Assembly: GCA_012972825.1 (NCBI GenBank)
Contig: JABDHL010000004.1
Coordinates: 1-64,000 of the forward strand
Direction: 5' to 3'
DNA length: 64,000 nt
Source: Chlorobiaceae bacterium
GTDB taxonomy: Bacteria > Bacteroidota > Chlorobiia > Chlorobiales > Chlorobiaceae
Shown: piece by piece, positions 8,414-16,691 of the stretch
How the letters are laid out: each line of letters begins with the position of its first letter
Numbering within the stretch: position 1 is the first letter of the stretch
The notes under the pieces: generated by a model
What the model saw: only the letters and a program-made list of their open reading frames with translations
Database searches by the model: none
What the model was told of the DNA's origin: nothing
Made by a program: the position numbers and the translations under genes

Positions 8414-9205
8414 TCAATGTGTTCTGATGTTTTCGATGTAGTCCAGCAGTGCGTAGTTGAACTCTTCAGGCTGTTCCATATTCGAAATATGCCCGGTATC
8501 AGCAAGCACCCGGAACTGGGCACCCGGGATTCTGGAGCTTATGCTTCTGGCCGTTTCAGGAGGGGTTGCTTTGTCATCATCCCCTACCAGCACCAGAACA
8601 GGGCAGTTGATGGTTGCAAGGAGATGGCTTGCATCCGAACGCATCATAATTGCCCGCATTGCTGCTGTAATAACCTTTGCGGGCTGCTTTCTGATGATAT
8701 CCTTTACGTGCGAAACCAGTTCCGGTTTTTTAATGTAAGTTTCAGCGGTAAAAAAATTCGGTATCATACGCCGTATTGCCTCTTCAGCTCCGCCTGCTTC
8801 TACAGCATGTATGAATTCCTCTCTGGTGGCTCTGGCTTCTGGTGCATCGCTTTCTGCCCTTGTATCACAGAGTACCAGTGAAGCTGTTTTTTCAGGGTAG
8901 AGTCTATAAAATTCAAAAGCCTGATATCCTCCCATCGAAAGGCCAGCAATTGTTGCCTTCCCTATCTTGAGTGACTCAAGGAGTATTGAAAGTTCGTGGG
9001 CGTACTCAGTAAAGCTCCAGAACTCTTTTTCGACTGAACCTTCAATGCCATAAGCGTTTGGGGCGATCACCGTCAAGCCGGCCTTGCCAAGGCACTCAAT
9101 TTGCGACTGCCACATTGAGGCAGAGAGAGGAAAAGCGTGCAACAGCAACACAGCATGGCTTTCATTTCCACTTGCTGGTGTGTCAGTGCGGATGTATGTC
9201 AGCAT
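8414..9205 (-). CDS. Alpha/beta-fold hydrolase
   Basis: 263 residues, soluble, with a full catalytic triad: nucleophile serine in GLSMGG (near residue 95), aspartate in VLVGDDDKATP and histidine in DTGHISNMEQP. The oxyanion segment HAFPLSASMW follows the second strand. It resembles 3-oxoadipate enol-lactonase and related small esterases, but the substrate cannot be read from sequence. It starts a few bases downstream of the YtxH-like gene stop, so the two and the HD-domain gene probably form one operon. Confidence 0.85.
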   Translation of the reverse strand: MLTYIRTDTPASGNESHAVLLLHAFPLSASMWQSQIECLGKAGLTVIAPNAYGIEGSVEKEFWSFTEYAHELSILLESLKIGKATIAGLSMGGYQAFEFYRLYPEKTASLVLCDTRAESDAPEARATREEFIHAVEAGGAEEAIRRMIPNFFTAETYIKKPELVSHVKDIIRKQPAKVITAAMRAIMMRSDASHLLATINCPVLVLVGDDDKATPPETARSISSRIPGAQFRVLADTGHISNMEQPEEFNYALLDYIENIRTH

Positions 9206-9208
9206 ATC

Positions 9209-9532
9209 TCAGTTTTCCTGGGTTTTGGGATATCCCTTGATGTCTCTGATAATGCTGTTGGCTTCATTGAGAATTTTTTTTGCTTCGTCACGAGCAGTGT
9301 CGATTAATTCCTGTGAGCGTTGTTTTGCATCATTACTGTATGCACTGTCGTGCTCATTGTTTTCGTATAATTCTGTGGCCTTGTCGAGCGCAAGTTTTAC
9401 CTTCCCTGAAATAATCTGCTGGGTTTCAATCCCTTTATGCGGAGCGAACAGTAATCCCATAATTGTTCCAACAGCCGCGCCAAGCACTGCTCCGAAAAAA
9501 AGCCCCTTATAAAATTTATCCTGTTGTTCCAT
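9209..9532 (-). CDS. YtxH-like small membrane protein
   Basis: 107 residues from the ATG at 9532 (MEQQDKFYKGLFFGAVLGAAVGTIMGLLFAPHKG). It has a glycine-rich membrane segment ending in the LLFAPHKG signature of YtxH/DUF883-like stress proteins, followed by a charged amphipathic helix. The longer open frame starting at 9604 would run into the upstream HD-domain gene and is rejected. Function in the family is unresolved; envelope association is likely. It sits between the HD hydrolase and alpha/beta hydrolase genes on the same strand. Confidence 0.8.
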   Translation of the reverse strand: MEQQDKFYKGLFFGAVLGAAVGTIMGLLFAPHKGIETQQIISGKVKLALDKATELYENNEHDSAYSNDAKQRSQELIDTARDEAKKILNEANSIIRDIKGYPKTQEN

Positions 9533-9567
9533 AGTGCAATTATGTTTTATTTCAAATAATATAAGAT

Positions 9568-10977
9568 TTACTGCTTTAACATACTCATAATCTCTTCGCG
9601 GCACTCGACTATGCGCTCTATCAGATCCGGGCGGCAGAGAAGTCTGAATTTCTTGGTGTAACGTTCAAAGGCGAGAATAAAATCTGATCGGAAAACCGAC
9701 TCGTTCAGGTCATCAAACCGGATGTATTCAGACTCAAGCTGCAGATTGTAATGAATGTGTTCGGAACGGGTAGGATAGACCCTGAGCTCTTTCAGATCTG
9801 CATAATCAAAAATATCTTTTTTCGAGGGCGGGTCAATCAGTACCTCGTGACCGTGCAGCCCGAGATGGTATCGTGTGTTGAGAAAATCGCAGATCGCCAC
9901 TTCCTTTGCCCGACGCATCTTGCTGTCAGCATTATAGATGAACCAGCGCTCATCAGCCTGAGAAGAATCTTCAATGTAGGGTTGCATGGTAATTGCCCTC
10001 TTGTAAACCCTGCGCATGAGGATATCCTCAAGAAGGACTCCAAGAGGATGTTTGTTTCCCGGCATCAGGCTTTTCAGTTCGTGGAGCACCCTGTCATCGG
10101 CATTGCCGTAAAATAGTTCACGCATGGCGTCAGGCGCAAGAAGTTCTTCACTGGCAACATCCTCCAAAAGCCTGCGAAGCATAGCTGAGAGAGCCCTGGT
10201 GGTATGATGCCAGTAGACGTTGCGCATCATCATGTATTTTGCAAAGAGCAGGCTTTCAAGCGGCGCGATGCCTTTTTCTGTTATGGCAAACCGTTCACGC
10301 TGCGGATCGGGCACAAATGATTCAATCAGCCGTTCAATATCGATGCTTCCGTAAGGAATGTTGCAGTGGTGTGCATCTCGCATAAGATAGTCCATTTTAT
10401 CCGGGTCAAGCGTGCCACTGATAAGTTTGCCAAACCGGGTCACTGAACTTCCAGTGATGAGGTTAATGACCGATTCGGGCGATACTTTCCAATTCTCCTG
10501 CAGAATTTCAGCTATTGCAGGAACCCCTGGATTTTTCTCATAAATAAAGTGGCGGGAAAGCTCTTCATGATGCAGAAATGCCGGTTCAGTTCCGTAAAGA
10601 GGAATCTGTTCCTCAATGATATGAGCATGGGGGAAGTGCCCGATATCGTGCAGGAGGCAGGCCGATAAGAGTACCCGGCAATTATGGTCGTTGAATTGAA
10701 AGCTTTCATCCTGCAGGCTGAGCGCCAGAGGGCTTGTCAGCATCCTCTGCAGAATCAGTTTCATCAGATGATACACCCCTATAGAATGCTCAAACCGCGT
10801 ATGGGTAGCACCGGGATATACCTGCTGCGAGAAAGAGAGCTGCCGTATCCCCTTAAGTCGCAGAAATGAAGGATGGGAAAGAATCTTTTTCAGCGGACCG
10901 CTCAGGGGAATATGTCCCCATATCGGGATACGGATAAATCCGCCGTCAGATTGAAAAAGCAAGTGTTCAGCTATCAT
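9568..10977 (-). CDS. HD-domain phosphohydrolase (SAMHD1/dGTPase-like)
   Basis: 469-residue cytoplasmic metal-dependent hydrolase. It has the characteristic string HTRFEHSIGV, then LLHDIGHFPHAH with the HD pair, and DPDKMDYLMRDAHH, which supplies the last metal ligand. This is the layout of the SAMHD1/YwfO type that hydrolyses dNTPs. The ATG at 10977 is preferred because GGAG lies six bases upstream; the longer frame would need a TTG at 11001. It is the first gene of a three-gene minus-strand unit and is divergent from the dual-OB gene. Confidence 0.85.
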   Translation of the reverse strand: MIAEHLLFQSDGGFIRIPIWGHIPLSGPLKKILSHPSFLRLKGIRQLSFSQQVYPGATHTRFEHSIGVYHLMKLILQRMLTSPLALSLQDESFQFNDHNCRVLLSACLLHDIGHFPHAHIIEEQIPLYGTEPAFLHHEELSRHFIYEKNPGVPAIAEILQENWKVSPESVINLITGSSVTRFGKLISGTLDPDKMDYLMRDAHHCNIPYGSIDIERLIESFVPDPQRERFAITEKGIAPLESLLFAKYMMMRNVYWHHTTRALSAMLRRLLEDVASEELLAPDAMRELFYGNADDRVLHELKSLMPGNKHPLGVLLEDILMRRVYKRAITMQPYIEDSSQADERWFIYNADSKMRRAKEVAICDFLNTRYHLGLHGHEVLIDPPSKKDIFDYADLKELRVYPTRSEHIHYNLQLESEYIRFDDLNESVFRSDFILAFERYTKKFRLLCRPDLIERIVECREEIMSMLKQ

Positions 10978-11172
10978 GAAATCTCCGGGGTTGCTAAGCA
11001 ATGGGTTCGTTTTGTAAAAAAGATAAACAACAAACCATGCTCATCAAACCAGGCGCTTAAAATGATGGGTCGAAAAAGTATTGTGCTAAGTTTTTTGTAG
11101 GTTAATGTATTTATTTGTATTATTAGTGTAATAATGATGTGTTTATTTGTCAACTCTATGAATTCAATTGGT

Positions 11173-11874
11173 ATGCAAAAAATTATTATTACAGATTTTA
11201 CCCGGTTCTCCAATCCAGAGATTGTTTGTACTGCAGGAATTGATTTGACAACCGGCCAATGCATTCGACCCATGCCATATTTTAATGCAGCATTTTGTAA
11301 AAGCTTAAACATTGCTCCCGGTGCGATCATAAGCGGTGAGTTTACTCCGGTTGAAAATCTTGGAGGTCCGCATCAGGAAGACATGTATTACAAAAATCTA
11401 TCCTGTTTGGGGCCCTGTACCTCTTCAGAGTTTAAGCTTGCATTGAATGCCGGATTATTTGATACCGTAGAAAATGGATTTCAGATTGAATTGGCGGACA
11501 ATCAAAAGCATATTCCTATAAATCATATCATAGAGAAGTCGATAATTACAATAAAAATACAGCCCGATAAGATTGATATTTTCTGTGGATACAATCAAAC
11601 AAAAATAAAGTTAAATTTTGTTGATAATTCAGGTCGCACTTATAAATATCTACCTATAACTGACCTTGGATTTTATGGTTTTGCTGAAAGTATCCATATG
11701 TCGCATGATGGGTTAAAGACCTTGAAAGCTTTTATTTGCTCCCAGTCTGAAATCTACCTGCGTTTAGGATTGAGCAAACCTTGGGACAATGGCAAAGCAA
11801 ATGGTTATTGGATCCAGGTTAATGGATTATATACATTTCCGGATTACCATCATGAAATCCGGTCGTACCGTTGA
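11173..11874 (+). CDS. Dual OB-domain protein of the DUF488-associated type
   Basis: About 233 residues from the internal ATG at 11173 (MQKIIITDFTRF), which matches the usual start of this family. An in-frame ATG exists at 11134, but the extra residues look non-native. The sequence is beta-rich, with the pattern CTAGIDLTTGQCIRPMPY typical of the dual OB-containing proteins found beside DUF488 genes, and ends with YWIQVNGLYTFPDY. No enzymatic motif is visible; nucleic-acid binding is an inference from the OB fold. The upstream 130 bases are AT-rich. It heads a three-gene unit with two DUF488 genes. Confidence 0.7.
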   Translation: MQKIIITDFTRFSNPEIVCTAGIDLTTGQCIRPMPYFNAAFCKSLNIAPGAIISGEFTPVENLGGPHQEDMYYKNLSCLGPCTSSEFKLALNAGLFDTVENGFQIELADNQKHIPINHIIEKSIITIKIQPDKIDIFCGYNQTKIKLNFVDNSGRTYKYLPITDLGFYGFAESIHMSHDGLKTLKAFICSQSEIYLRLGLSKPWDNGKANGYWIQVNGLYTFPDYHHEIRSYR

Positions 11875-11911
11875 TTGTTGTCAGTATGGTTATTAAGCTG
11901 GTGCTTTAGCG

Positions 11912-12523
11912 ATGAATGAAATTTATACTATCGGTCATTCAAACCTTGAAATCGCTGCTTTTATTGCGTTATTGCGCCAGCATGATATCACAGCACTCTG
12001 TGATGTCCGCTCCCGTCCCTACAGTCGATATGCGCAGCAATATTCATCTGAGCCCTTGAAAATTGCGTTAGCAGCAGCTGATATAGCATATAGTTTTCTC
12101 GGAAAAGAGTTGGGGGCACGGAGTGAAAATCCAGCATGCTACAAACATGGCAGGGTTCAGTATTCTCGACTGGCAGAAGAACCACTGTTTCAGGAAGGAA
12201 TCGATCGCGTCATTCAAGGGATGAAGCGATACCGCATTGCACTTATGTGTTCTGAGAAAGACCCGGTCGAATGTCATAGAGCGCTATTGGTGGCGCGACA
12301 GCTCTTCAAGAGAGGCATCCAGGTAAGTCATCTTCTGGCCGACAGCTCATTGGAAAGCCATGCAGATTTGGAGTCCCGTCTTCTTGCTCTCTGTAAACTT
12401 CCGGAAGGTGACATGTTTAATACCAGAAAAGATTTTGTGGCTCAGGCATACGTAGTGCAAGGCGAACGTGTTGCCTATAAGGATGATGCTATGTCCGGAG
12501 AGGAAATGTTCCCGGTGCCATGA
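11912..12523 (+). CDS. DUF488 family protein, copy 1
   Basis: 203 residues with the diagnostic DUF488 motifs: YTIGHSN at the start, LCDVRSRPYSRY near residue 30, FLGKELGAR near residue 65 and CSEKDPVECHRALLVA near residue 108. The last motif holds the conserved Cys-x5-Cys-His-R cluster suggestive of an active site. The biochemical function of the family is not known to me. The C-terminus extends about 60 residues beyond the core. Its stop overlaps the next DUF488 gene by ATGA, so the pair is translationally coupled. Confidence 0.88.
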   Translation: MNEIYTIGHSNLEIAAFIALLRQHDITALCDVRSRPYSRYAQQYSSEPLKIALAAADIAYSFLGKELGARSENPACYKHGRVQYSRLAEEPLFQEGIDRVIQGMKRYRIALMCSEKDPVECHRALLVARQLFKRGIQVSHLLADSSLESHADLESRLLALCKLPEGDMFNTRKDFVAQAYVVQGERVAYKDDAMSGEEMFPVP

Positions 12524-12954
12524 AGATTTTTACTATCGGCTTTACCAAGACAAGTGCTGAGCAATTTTTCATACGCTTGCGGCAGCCTGATCTCATTCGA
12601 CTTATCGATGTCCGGCTTAACAACAGTTCTCAGCTGGCTGGATTTACAAAGATGAAGGACTTGCAGTTTTTTCTCCGTGTCATCAATAATATCGAATATG
12701 TTCACCTTCCTGACTTGTCGCCAACTAAAGAGATCCTTGATGTTTACAAGAAGAATGGAGGCGACTGGGGTACATACGAAAGAGAGTTCTTATCCTTAAT
12801 GACTTCTCGATGCATTCAGGATACAGTCGATAAGAATATCATTGATGGCGGGTGTCTCCTCTGTAGTGAGGTGACGCCTGAACATTGCCACCGACGGCTT
12901 GTCGCCGAATATTTTCGTGAAAAGTGGGGTAATGTCGAAATTCAGCACTTATAA
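12520..12954 (+). CDS. DUF488 family protein, copy 2
   Basis: 144 residues, a compact DUF488 domain with no tail: FTIGFTKTSAEQF at the start, LIDVRLNNSSQLAGF near residue 28 and CSEVTPEHCHRRLVAEY near residue 115. The spacing of the Cys/His/Arg cluster is the same as in the upstream copy, but overall identity is low, so these are old paralogues rather than a recent duplication. The start overlaps the preceding stop (ATGA). The three genes from 11173 make one cassette. Confidence 0.88.
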   Translation: MKIFTIGFTKTSAEQFFIRLRQPDLIRLIDVRLNNSSQLAGFTKMKDLQFFLRVINNIEYVHLPDLSPTKEILDVYKKNGGDWGTYEREFLSLMTSRCIQDTVDKNIIDGGCLLCSEVTPEHCHRRLVAEYFREKWGNVEIQHL

Positions 12955-12963
12955 TAAACATCC

Positions 12964-12999
12964 CGACGGTTTAATTAAAAAAAGTTACCCCGTCGCTTT
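12964..12999. terminator. Possible bidirectional terminator between convergent genes
   Basis: Six-base stem CGACGG / CCGTCG with an AT-rich loop of about 20 bases and short T runs on both sides. It lies where the DUF488 cassette and the radical SAM gene converge, and overlaps the last codons of the latter. The loop is long, so the call is tentative. Confidence 0.4.
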
Positions 13000-14487
13000 T
13001 CTCGTTTCTTTGAGGTGCAATCGACAGACTTTGCGGAAATGGTGACCATAGATTGCCAGTGTCACTGCATGCGGTAATGCCTTCTGACGGTTAAAAAAAG
13101 TCCATATCAGCATTTTCCAATACTGAAAACGTTCGCGGCCTACAACGCCGAGCAGCAGAGTTGAACGGGCAAAGGCAAGCAGGTTGCTGATGCGGAAGCT
13201 TCCTTTCAATTCAGGTGTCCGGTATTCACGGAGGAGTGTTCTGATTCTTGTATAGTACTGTTTTGGAGCGTAAAGTTGCGTCATCATGTCGGTATACCCT
13301 TTACGCAGAATTTCGAGATCCATTTTCGGTATAATATTGGTGTTGCTGTCGGCATTATCTCCGCTTGAGTTATGCAGCAGCCGCCCCTCCTTTTGCATAC
13401 GCTCATATAACCTTGTGCCGGGAAGAGCCTGAAGGATACCAACCATGGCGGTGACGATACCGCTTTTCTGAATAAATTCGATTTGCTTCTGGAAAATCGA
13501 TGGAGTGTCGCTGTCAAAACCAACAATAAAGCCTCCCTGAACTTCCATTCCAGCCTGCTGGATTTTTTTGATGTTTCCAAGCATGTCTCTTGAGGTATTG
13601 TGCTCCTTTCCGCAGGCTTCAAGCGCTGTGTTATCCGGAGTTTCAATACCGATAAAAACCTGGGAAAAGCCTGCTTTTACCATCAGCGACATGAGTTCAG
13701 GATCATCGGCAAGGTTGATCGAACATTCGGTAAAAAATTTTGTGGTTGATTTATTGTTTTTTTGCCATTCGATCAGTTGTGGAAGAAGCTCTTTTTTCAG
13801 GTAACTTTTATGGGCAATAAAGTTATCGTCAACAAAAAAGATGCTGTCACGCCATCCCAATTGTTTTATTCCATTCAGTTCTTCAATAATCTGGGCACTT
13901 TTTTTTGTGCGGATTTTATGGCCGAAAAGAGCAGTTACATTGCAGAAATCGCAACGGTAAGGACAGCCTCTTGAAAACTGCACTGCCATGGCAACATATT
14001 TGTTTATGTCCAGCAGATGCCACTGCGGGGCAGGAGTACTGGAAATATCTGGAAACAGTTCTGATGTGTAGTTTTTTTTTGGAGTTCCGTTCTGCAGATC
14101 TTCAAGAAACGGCAGAAGGGTAAGCTCGGCTTCGTTCAGTACAAAATGATCGACTGTAGGGAAGGCTTCAGGTTCTGAAGTAAAGAGTGGTCCACCGGCA
14201 ACCACCTTCAGGCCGGCCTTGTTGCAAAGGTCGATGATCTTCCTTGCCGATTCCTGCTGTACAGCCATGGCACTTATGAAAGCCATGTCGGCCCATGCAA
14301 TGTCCCTTGCTGTCAGAGAAGATACATTGAGGTCGACTAATTTCCTTTCCCAGCTTTCAGGAAGCATCGATGCAACTGTTAACAGGCCAAGCGGTGGCAA
14401 GGATGCTTTCTTGTTGACAAACTTAAGGGCGTGCTTGAAACTCCAGAAGGTATCAGGGAATTCGGGGTATATCAGAAGAATATTCAT
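12985..14487 (-). CDS. B12-binding radical SAM protein (DUF4070 type)
   Basis: 500 residues: an N-terminal cobalamin-binding Rossmann region (ILLIYPEFPDTFWSF, then PPLGLLTVASML), a radical SAM core with CPYRCDFC (CxxxCxxC, near residues 175-182), and the C-terminal DUF4070 region with LQALPGTRLYERM. Known members of this broad family include BchQ and BchR, which methylate the C-8 and C-12 side chains of bacteriochlorophyll c, and hopanoid methylases. In a green sulfur bacterium a BChl methylase is plausible, but paralogues are common, so I give no gene name. It reads in the same direction as lptB and csmE further upstream. Confidence 0.8.
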   Translation of the reverse strand: MNILLIYPEFPDTFWSFKHALKFVNKKASLPPLGLLTVASMLPESWERKLVDLNVSSLTARDIAWADMAFISAMAVQQESARKIIDLCNKAGLKVVAGGPLFTSEPEAFPTVDHFVLNEAELTLLPFLEDLQNGTPKKNYTSELFPDISSTPAPQWHLLDINKYVAMAVQFSRGCPYRCDFCNVTALFGHKIRTKKSAQIIEELNGIKQLGWRDSIFFVDDNFIAHKSYLKKELLPQLIEWQKNNKSTTKFFTECSINLADDPELMSLMVKAGFSQVFIGIETPDNTALEACGKEHNTSRDMLGNIKKIQQAGMEVQGGFIVGFDSDTPSIFQKQIEFIQKSGIVTAMVGILQALPGTRLYERMQKEGRLLHNSSGDNADSNTNIIPKMDLEILRKGYTDMMTQLYAPKQYYTRIRTLLREYRTPELKGSFRISNLLAFARSTLLLGVVGRERFQYWKMLIWTFFNRQKALPHAVTLAIYGHHFRKVCRLHLKETRKATG

Positions 14488-14636
14488 TGTTGCATTGACT
14501 TCGGCAATTCAGTTCTTTGAATGTTATATAAAGTAACGATAAAAATCACCTTAAGTTTCTTTAATATATAGAACACTGAATATAAAACACTGAAAGACAG
14601 ATATAAAGTTTCATATAGAAGATATATGACCACGAG

Positions 14637-15371
14637 CTAATATCTGTCAAGAGTAAATTTTTCGCCGAGATACATTTTTCTTACCTCGGGGTTGGAGGCT
14701 ATTTCTTCAGGGCAGCCATGCATGAAGATGCTGCCATCAAAAAGCAGGTAGGCATGGTTCGTGATGGAGAGGGTTTCATGCACGTTATGGTCGGTAATAA
14801 GGACACCAATATCGCGTTTGGCAAGCCCTTCAACGATCTGCTGAATATCTTCAACGGCAATGGGGTCCACTCCGGCAAAGGGTTCGTCGAGCAGTATGAA
14901 TTTAGGGTTAAGCGACAAGGCTCTTGCAATTTCCGTACGCCGGCGTTCACCGCCTGAAAGTGCATATCCCATGCTTTTGCGTATTGCTGCAATGTTAAGG
15001 TCCTCAAGCAACATATTGGTTTTTTCCTTCCTTTCAGCTTTTGACAGGGAGGTGAATTCGAGAACACTCAGGATGTTTTCCTCCACCGTCAAGTTGCGGA
15101 ACACGGAAGCTTCCTGGGGGAGATAGCCAATACCGAGGCGTGCCCGCTTGTACATGGGAAAGCGGGTGATGTTTGTCGAATCAAGAAATACATCGCCACC
15201 ATTAGGACGAACAAGCCCAACAATCATATAGAACGTTGTAGTTTTTCCAGCACCGTTCGGTCCGAGAAGCCCTACGATTTCACCCTGCTTAACCTCGATG
15301 GATGAACTTTTGACAACTTCCCGTTTGTTATAGATTTTTTTTAATTTGCTGCAGCTCAGAGTAGCTTTCAT
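14637..15371 (-). CDS. lptB: LPS export ABC transporter ATP-binding protein
   Basis: 244-residue ATPase that powers lipopolysaccharide extraction by the LptB2FG complex at the inner membrane. Walker A is [13 protein letters not shown], the Q-loop segment is [11 protein letters not shown] as in LptB, the signature is [13 protein letters not shown], Walker B is [12 protein letters not shown] and the switch histidine lies in [10 protein letters not shown]. The sequence after Walker B and the length fit LptB rather than a branched-chain amino-acid ATPase. None of the partner lpt genes is adjacent. Confidence 0.93.
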   Translation of the reverse strand: MKATLSCSKLKKIYNKREVVKSSSIEVKQGEIVGLLGPNGAGKTTTFYMIVGLVRPNGGDVFLDSTNITRFPMYKRARLGIGYLPQEASVFRNLTVEENILSVLEFTSLSKAERKEKTNMLLEDLNIAAIRKSMGYALSGGERRRTEIARALSLNPKFILLDEPFAGVDPIAVEDIQQIVEGLAKRDIGVLITDHNVHETLSITNHAYLLFDGSIFMHGCPEEIASNPEVRKMYLGEKFTLDRY

Positions 15372-15512
15372 ACCGTTGCTGAAAAGGTAAGGTTTTATAG
15401 CTTCATGTTTACTGTGGCGGAAGGTAAACTCTTTTTACAATGTACAATAGAAAAAATAGTATGGCAAAAGAGGGTGTGTTGTGAGGGGCGATTAGATTAA
15501 AATGAAATAAAA

Positions 15513-15534
15513 AACGAGGGTTTTGTACCTCGTC
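15513..15534 (-). terminator. Terminator downstream of csmE
   Basis: On the minus strand, ACGAGG and CCTCGT pair around an 8-base loop and are followed by TTTTTTATTT. It separates the chlorosome gene from lptB. The plus strand also shows a short T-run, so it may act in both directions. Confidence 0.8.
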
Positions 15535-15585
15535 TTTTATTATACATTCTTACCCATGTCAAGGCAGATGAAACGATTGCTGAAC

Positions 15586-15846
15586 CTAATCTTTAAATCG
15601 TTTTTCAATATCTTTACAGGGTTTGGCATAACCTGAAACCTCAGGAGAAGAACCTCTCAACCCTGACGATGCACCGCCGCCATTCAGGAAAGGATAGGCG
15701 ATATTCAGTAAACGCTTCGTTGTTTTCCCAATGTTTTCAAGAGCATCCCCTACAACCCACCAGTGTCCATCGATGAAAACTTCGACAAATCTTCCGTAAG
15801 CTTCAGCGCCTCCTGTAAAAACACCTGATATATTGCTCATGGCCAC
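15586..15846 (-). CDS. csmE: Chlorosome envelope protein of the CsmA/CsmE family
   Basis: 86-residue protein of the chlorosome baseplate/envelope family. The pattern GAEAYGRFVEVFIDGHWWVVGDALENIGKTTKR matches CsmE-type paralogues of CsmA: a hydrophobic amphipathic helix with the single conserved histidine in GHWW that would bind baseplate BChl a. A Gly/Ser-rich hinge (GGGASSGLRGSSP) precedes a hydrophilic tail that in CsmA-type precursors is removed by processing. Met1 at 15846 or Met3 at 15840 could be the start. It stands alone with its own terminator, divergent from the carbonic anhydrase gene. This gene is the main taxonomic marker of the window. Confidence 0.85.
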   Translation of the reverse strand: MAMSNISGVFTGGAEAYGRFVEVFIDGHWWVVGDALENIGKTTKRLLNIAYPFLNGGGASSGLRGSSPEVSGYAKPCKDIEKRFKD

Positions 15847-16006
15847 TTGTTTTAGATTAACTACATTCTACTGTTAATTTAAAGAATCCAGCCATTATAA
15901 AAAAATGTTTTTATGTTCAGGAGATAAGTGTCACAGAACACTGACAAACGGACTGAAACAGAAAGGATTTGCCATTGTACTTTTTTAAACTTACAGATTT
16001 TATCGT

Positions 16007-16540
16007 ATGGGGAAAGTGATGCCTTACAAAGGGGTATGGCCGCAGCTGCATGAAACGGTTTTTATGACTGACGGAACATATGTTATTGGTGATGTGCATA
16101 TTGGCGCTTATTCGAGTATCTGGTTCAATGCGGTTGTCCGGGGTGATGTTTGTCCTATCCGGATCGGGGCGAAAACAAGTGTGCAGGATAATGCAACGCT
16201 GCATGTTACGCACGATACCGGTCCGCTCAACATTGGAAACTGTGTGACTATCGGCCATGGGGCAGTGCTGCATGCCTGCACGGTGAAGGATTATGTGTTG
16301 ATTGGTATGGGGGCGGTACTGCTTGATGACTGTGTTGTTGAGCCATACTCCATTGTTGCTGCAGGCTCACTGGTCAGGCAGGGTTTTACGGTACCTTCAG
16401 GTATGCTGGTTGCCGGTGTTCCTGCAAAGGTCATGAGGCCGATTACCGAAGATGAGCGACGAAATATTGAGGAATCGCCGGAAAACTATGTGCGTTATTC
16501 ACAGAACTATCTGGAAGACCAAAAAGCCATTCACAAATGA
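16007..16540 (+). CDS. Gamma-class carbonic anhydrase-like hexapeptide protein
   Basis: 177 residues folding as a left-handed beta-helix, with repeated [IVL]-G-x4 hexads. It has the gamma-carbonic-anhydrase hallmarks WFNAVVRGD, VQDNATLHVTHD and IGHGAVLHAC, which supply metal histidines. The C-terminal helix carries RNIEESPENYV. The family includes active zinc/iron carbonic anhydrases and non-catalytic acyltransferase relatives such as PaaY. Which applies here is not clear from sequence. It is transcribed alone. Confidence 0.88.
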   Translation: MGKVMPYKGVWPQLHETVFMTDGTYVIGDVHIGAYSSIWFNAVVRGDVCPIRIGAKTSVQDNATLHVTHDTGPLNIGNCVTIGHGAVLHACTVKDYVLIGMGAVLLDDCVVEPYSIVAAGSLVRQGFTVPSGMLVAGVPAKVMRPITEDERRNIEESPENYVRYSQNYLEDQKAIHK

Positions 16541-16691
16541 GCGTATGGTTGTGATTTTTTTCAGATGGGTTCTTCCCTGATTTCGCTAAATTGCACCAGA
16601 AGTTTTTGACTTTGCCTGACACTGTGGTTTTTTCTTGTGCTGTGCCAAGTCTTGTTTTTTTGAACGTCTTACAGAAAATCTTTTTCATGTT

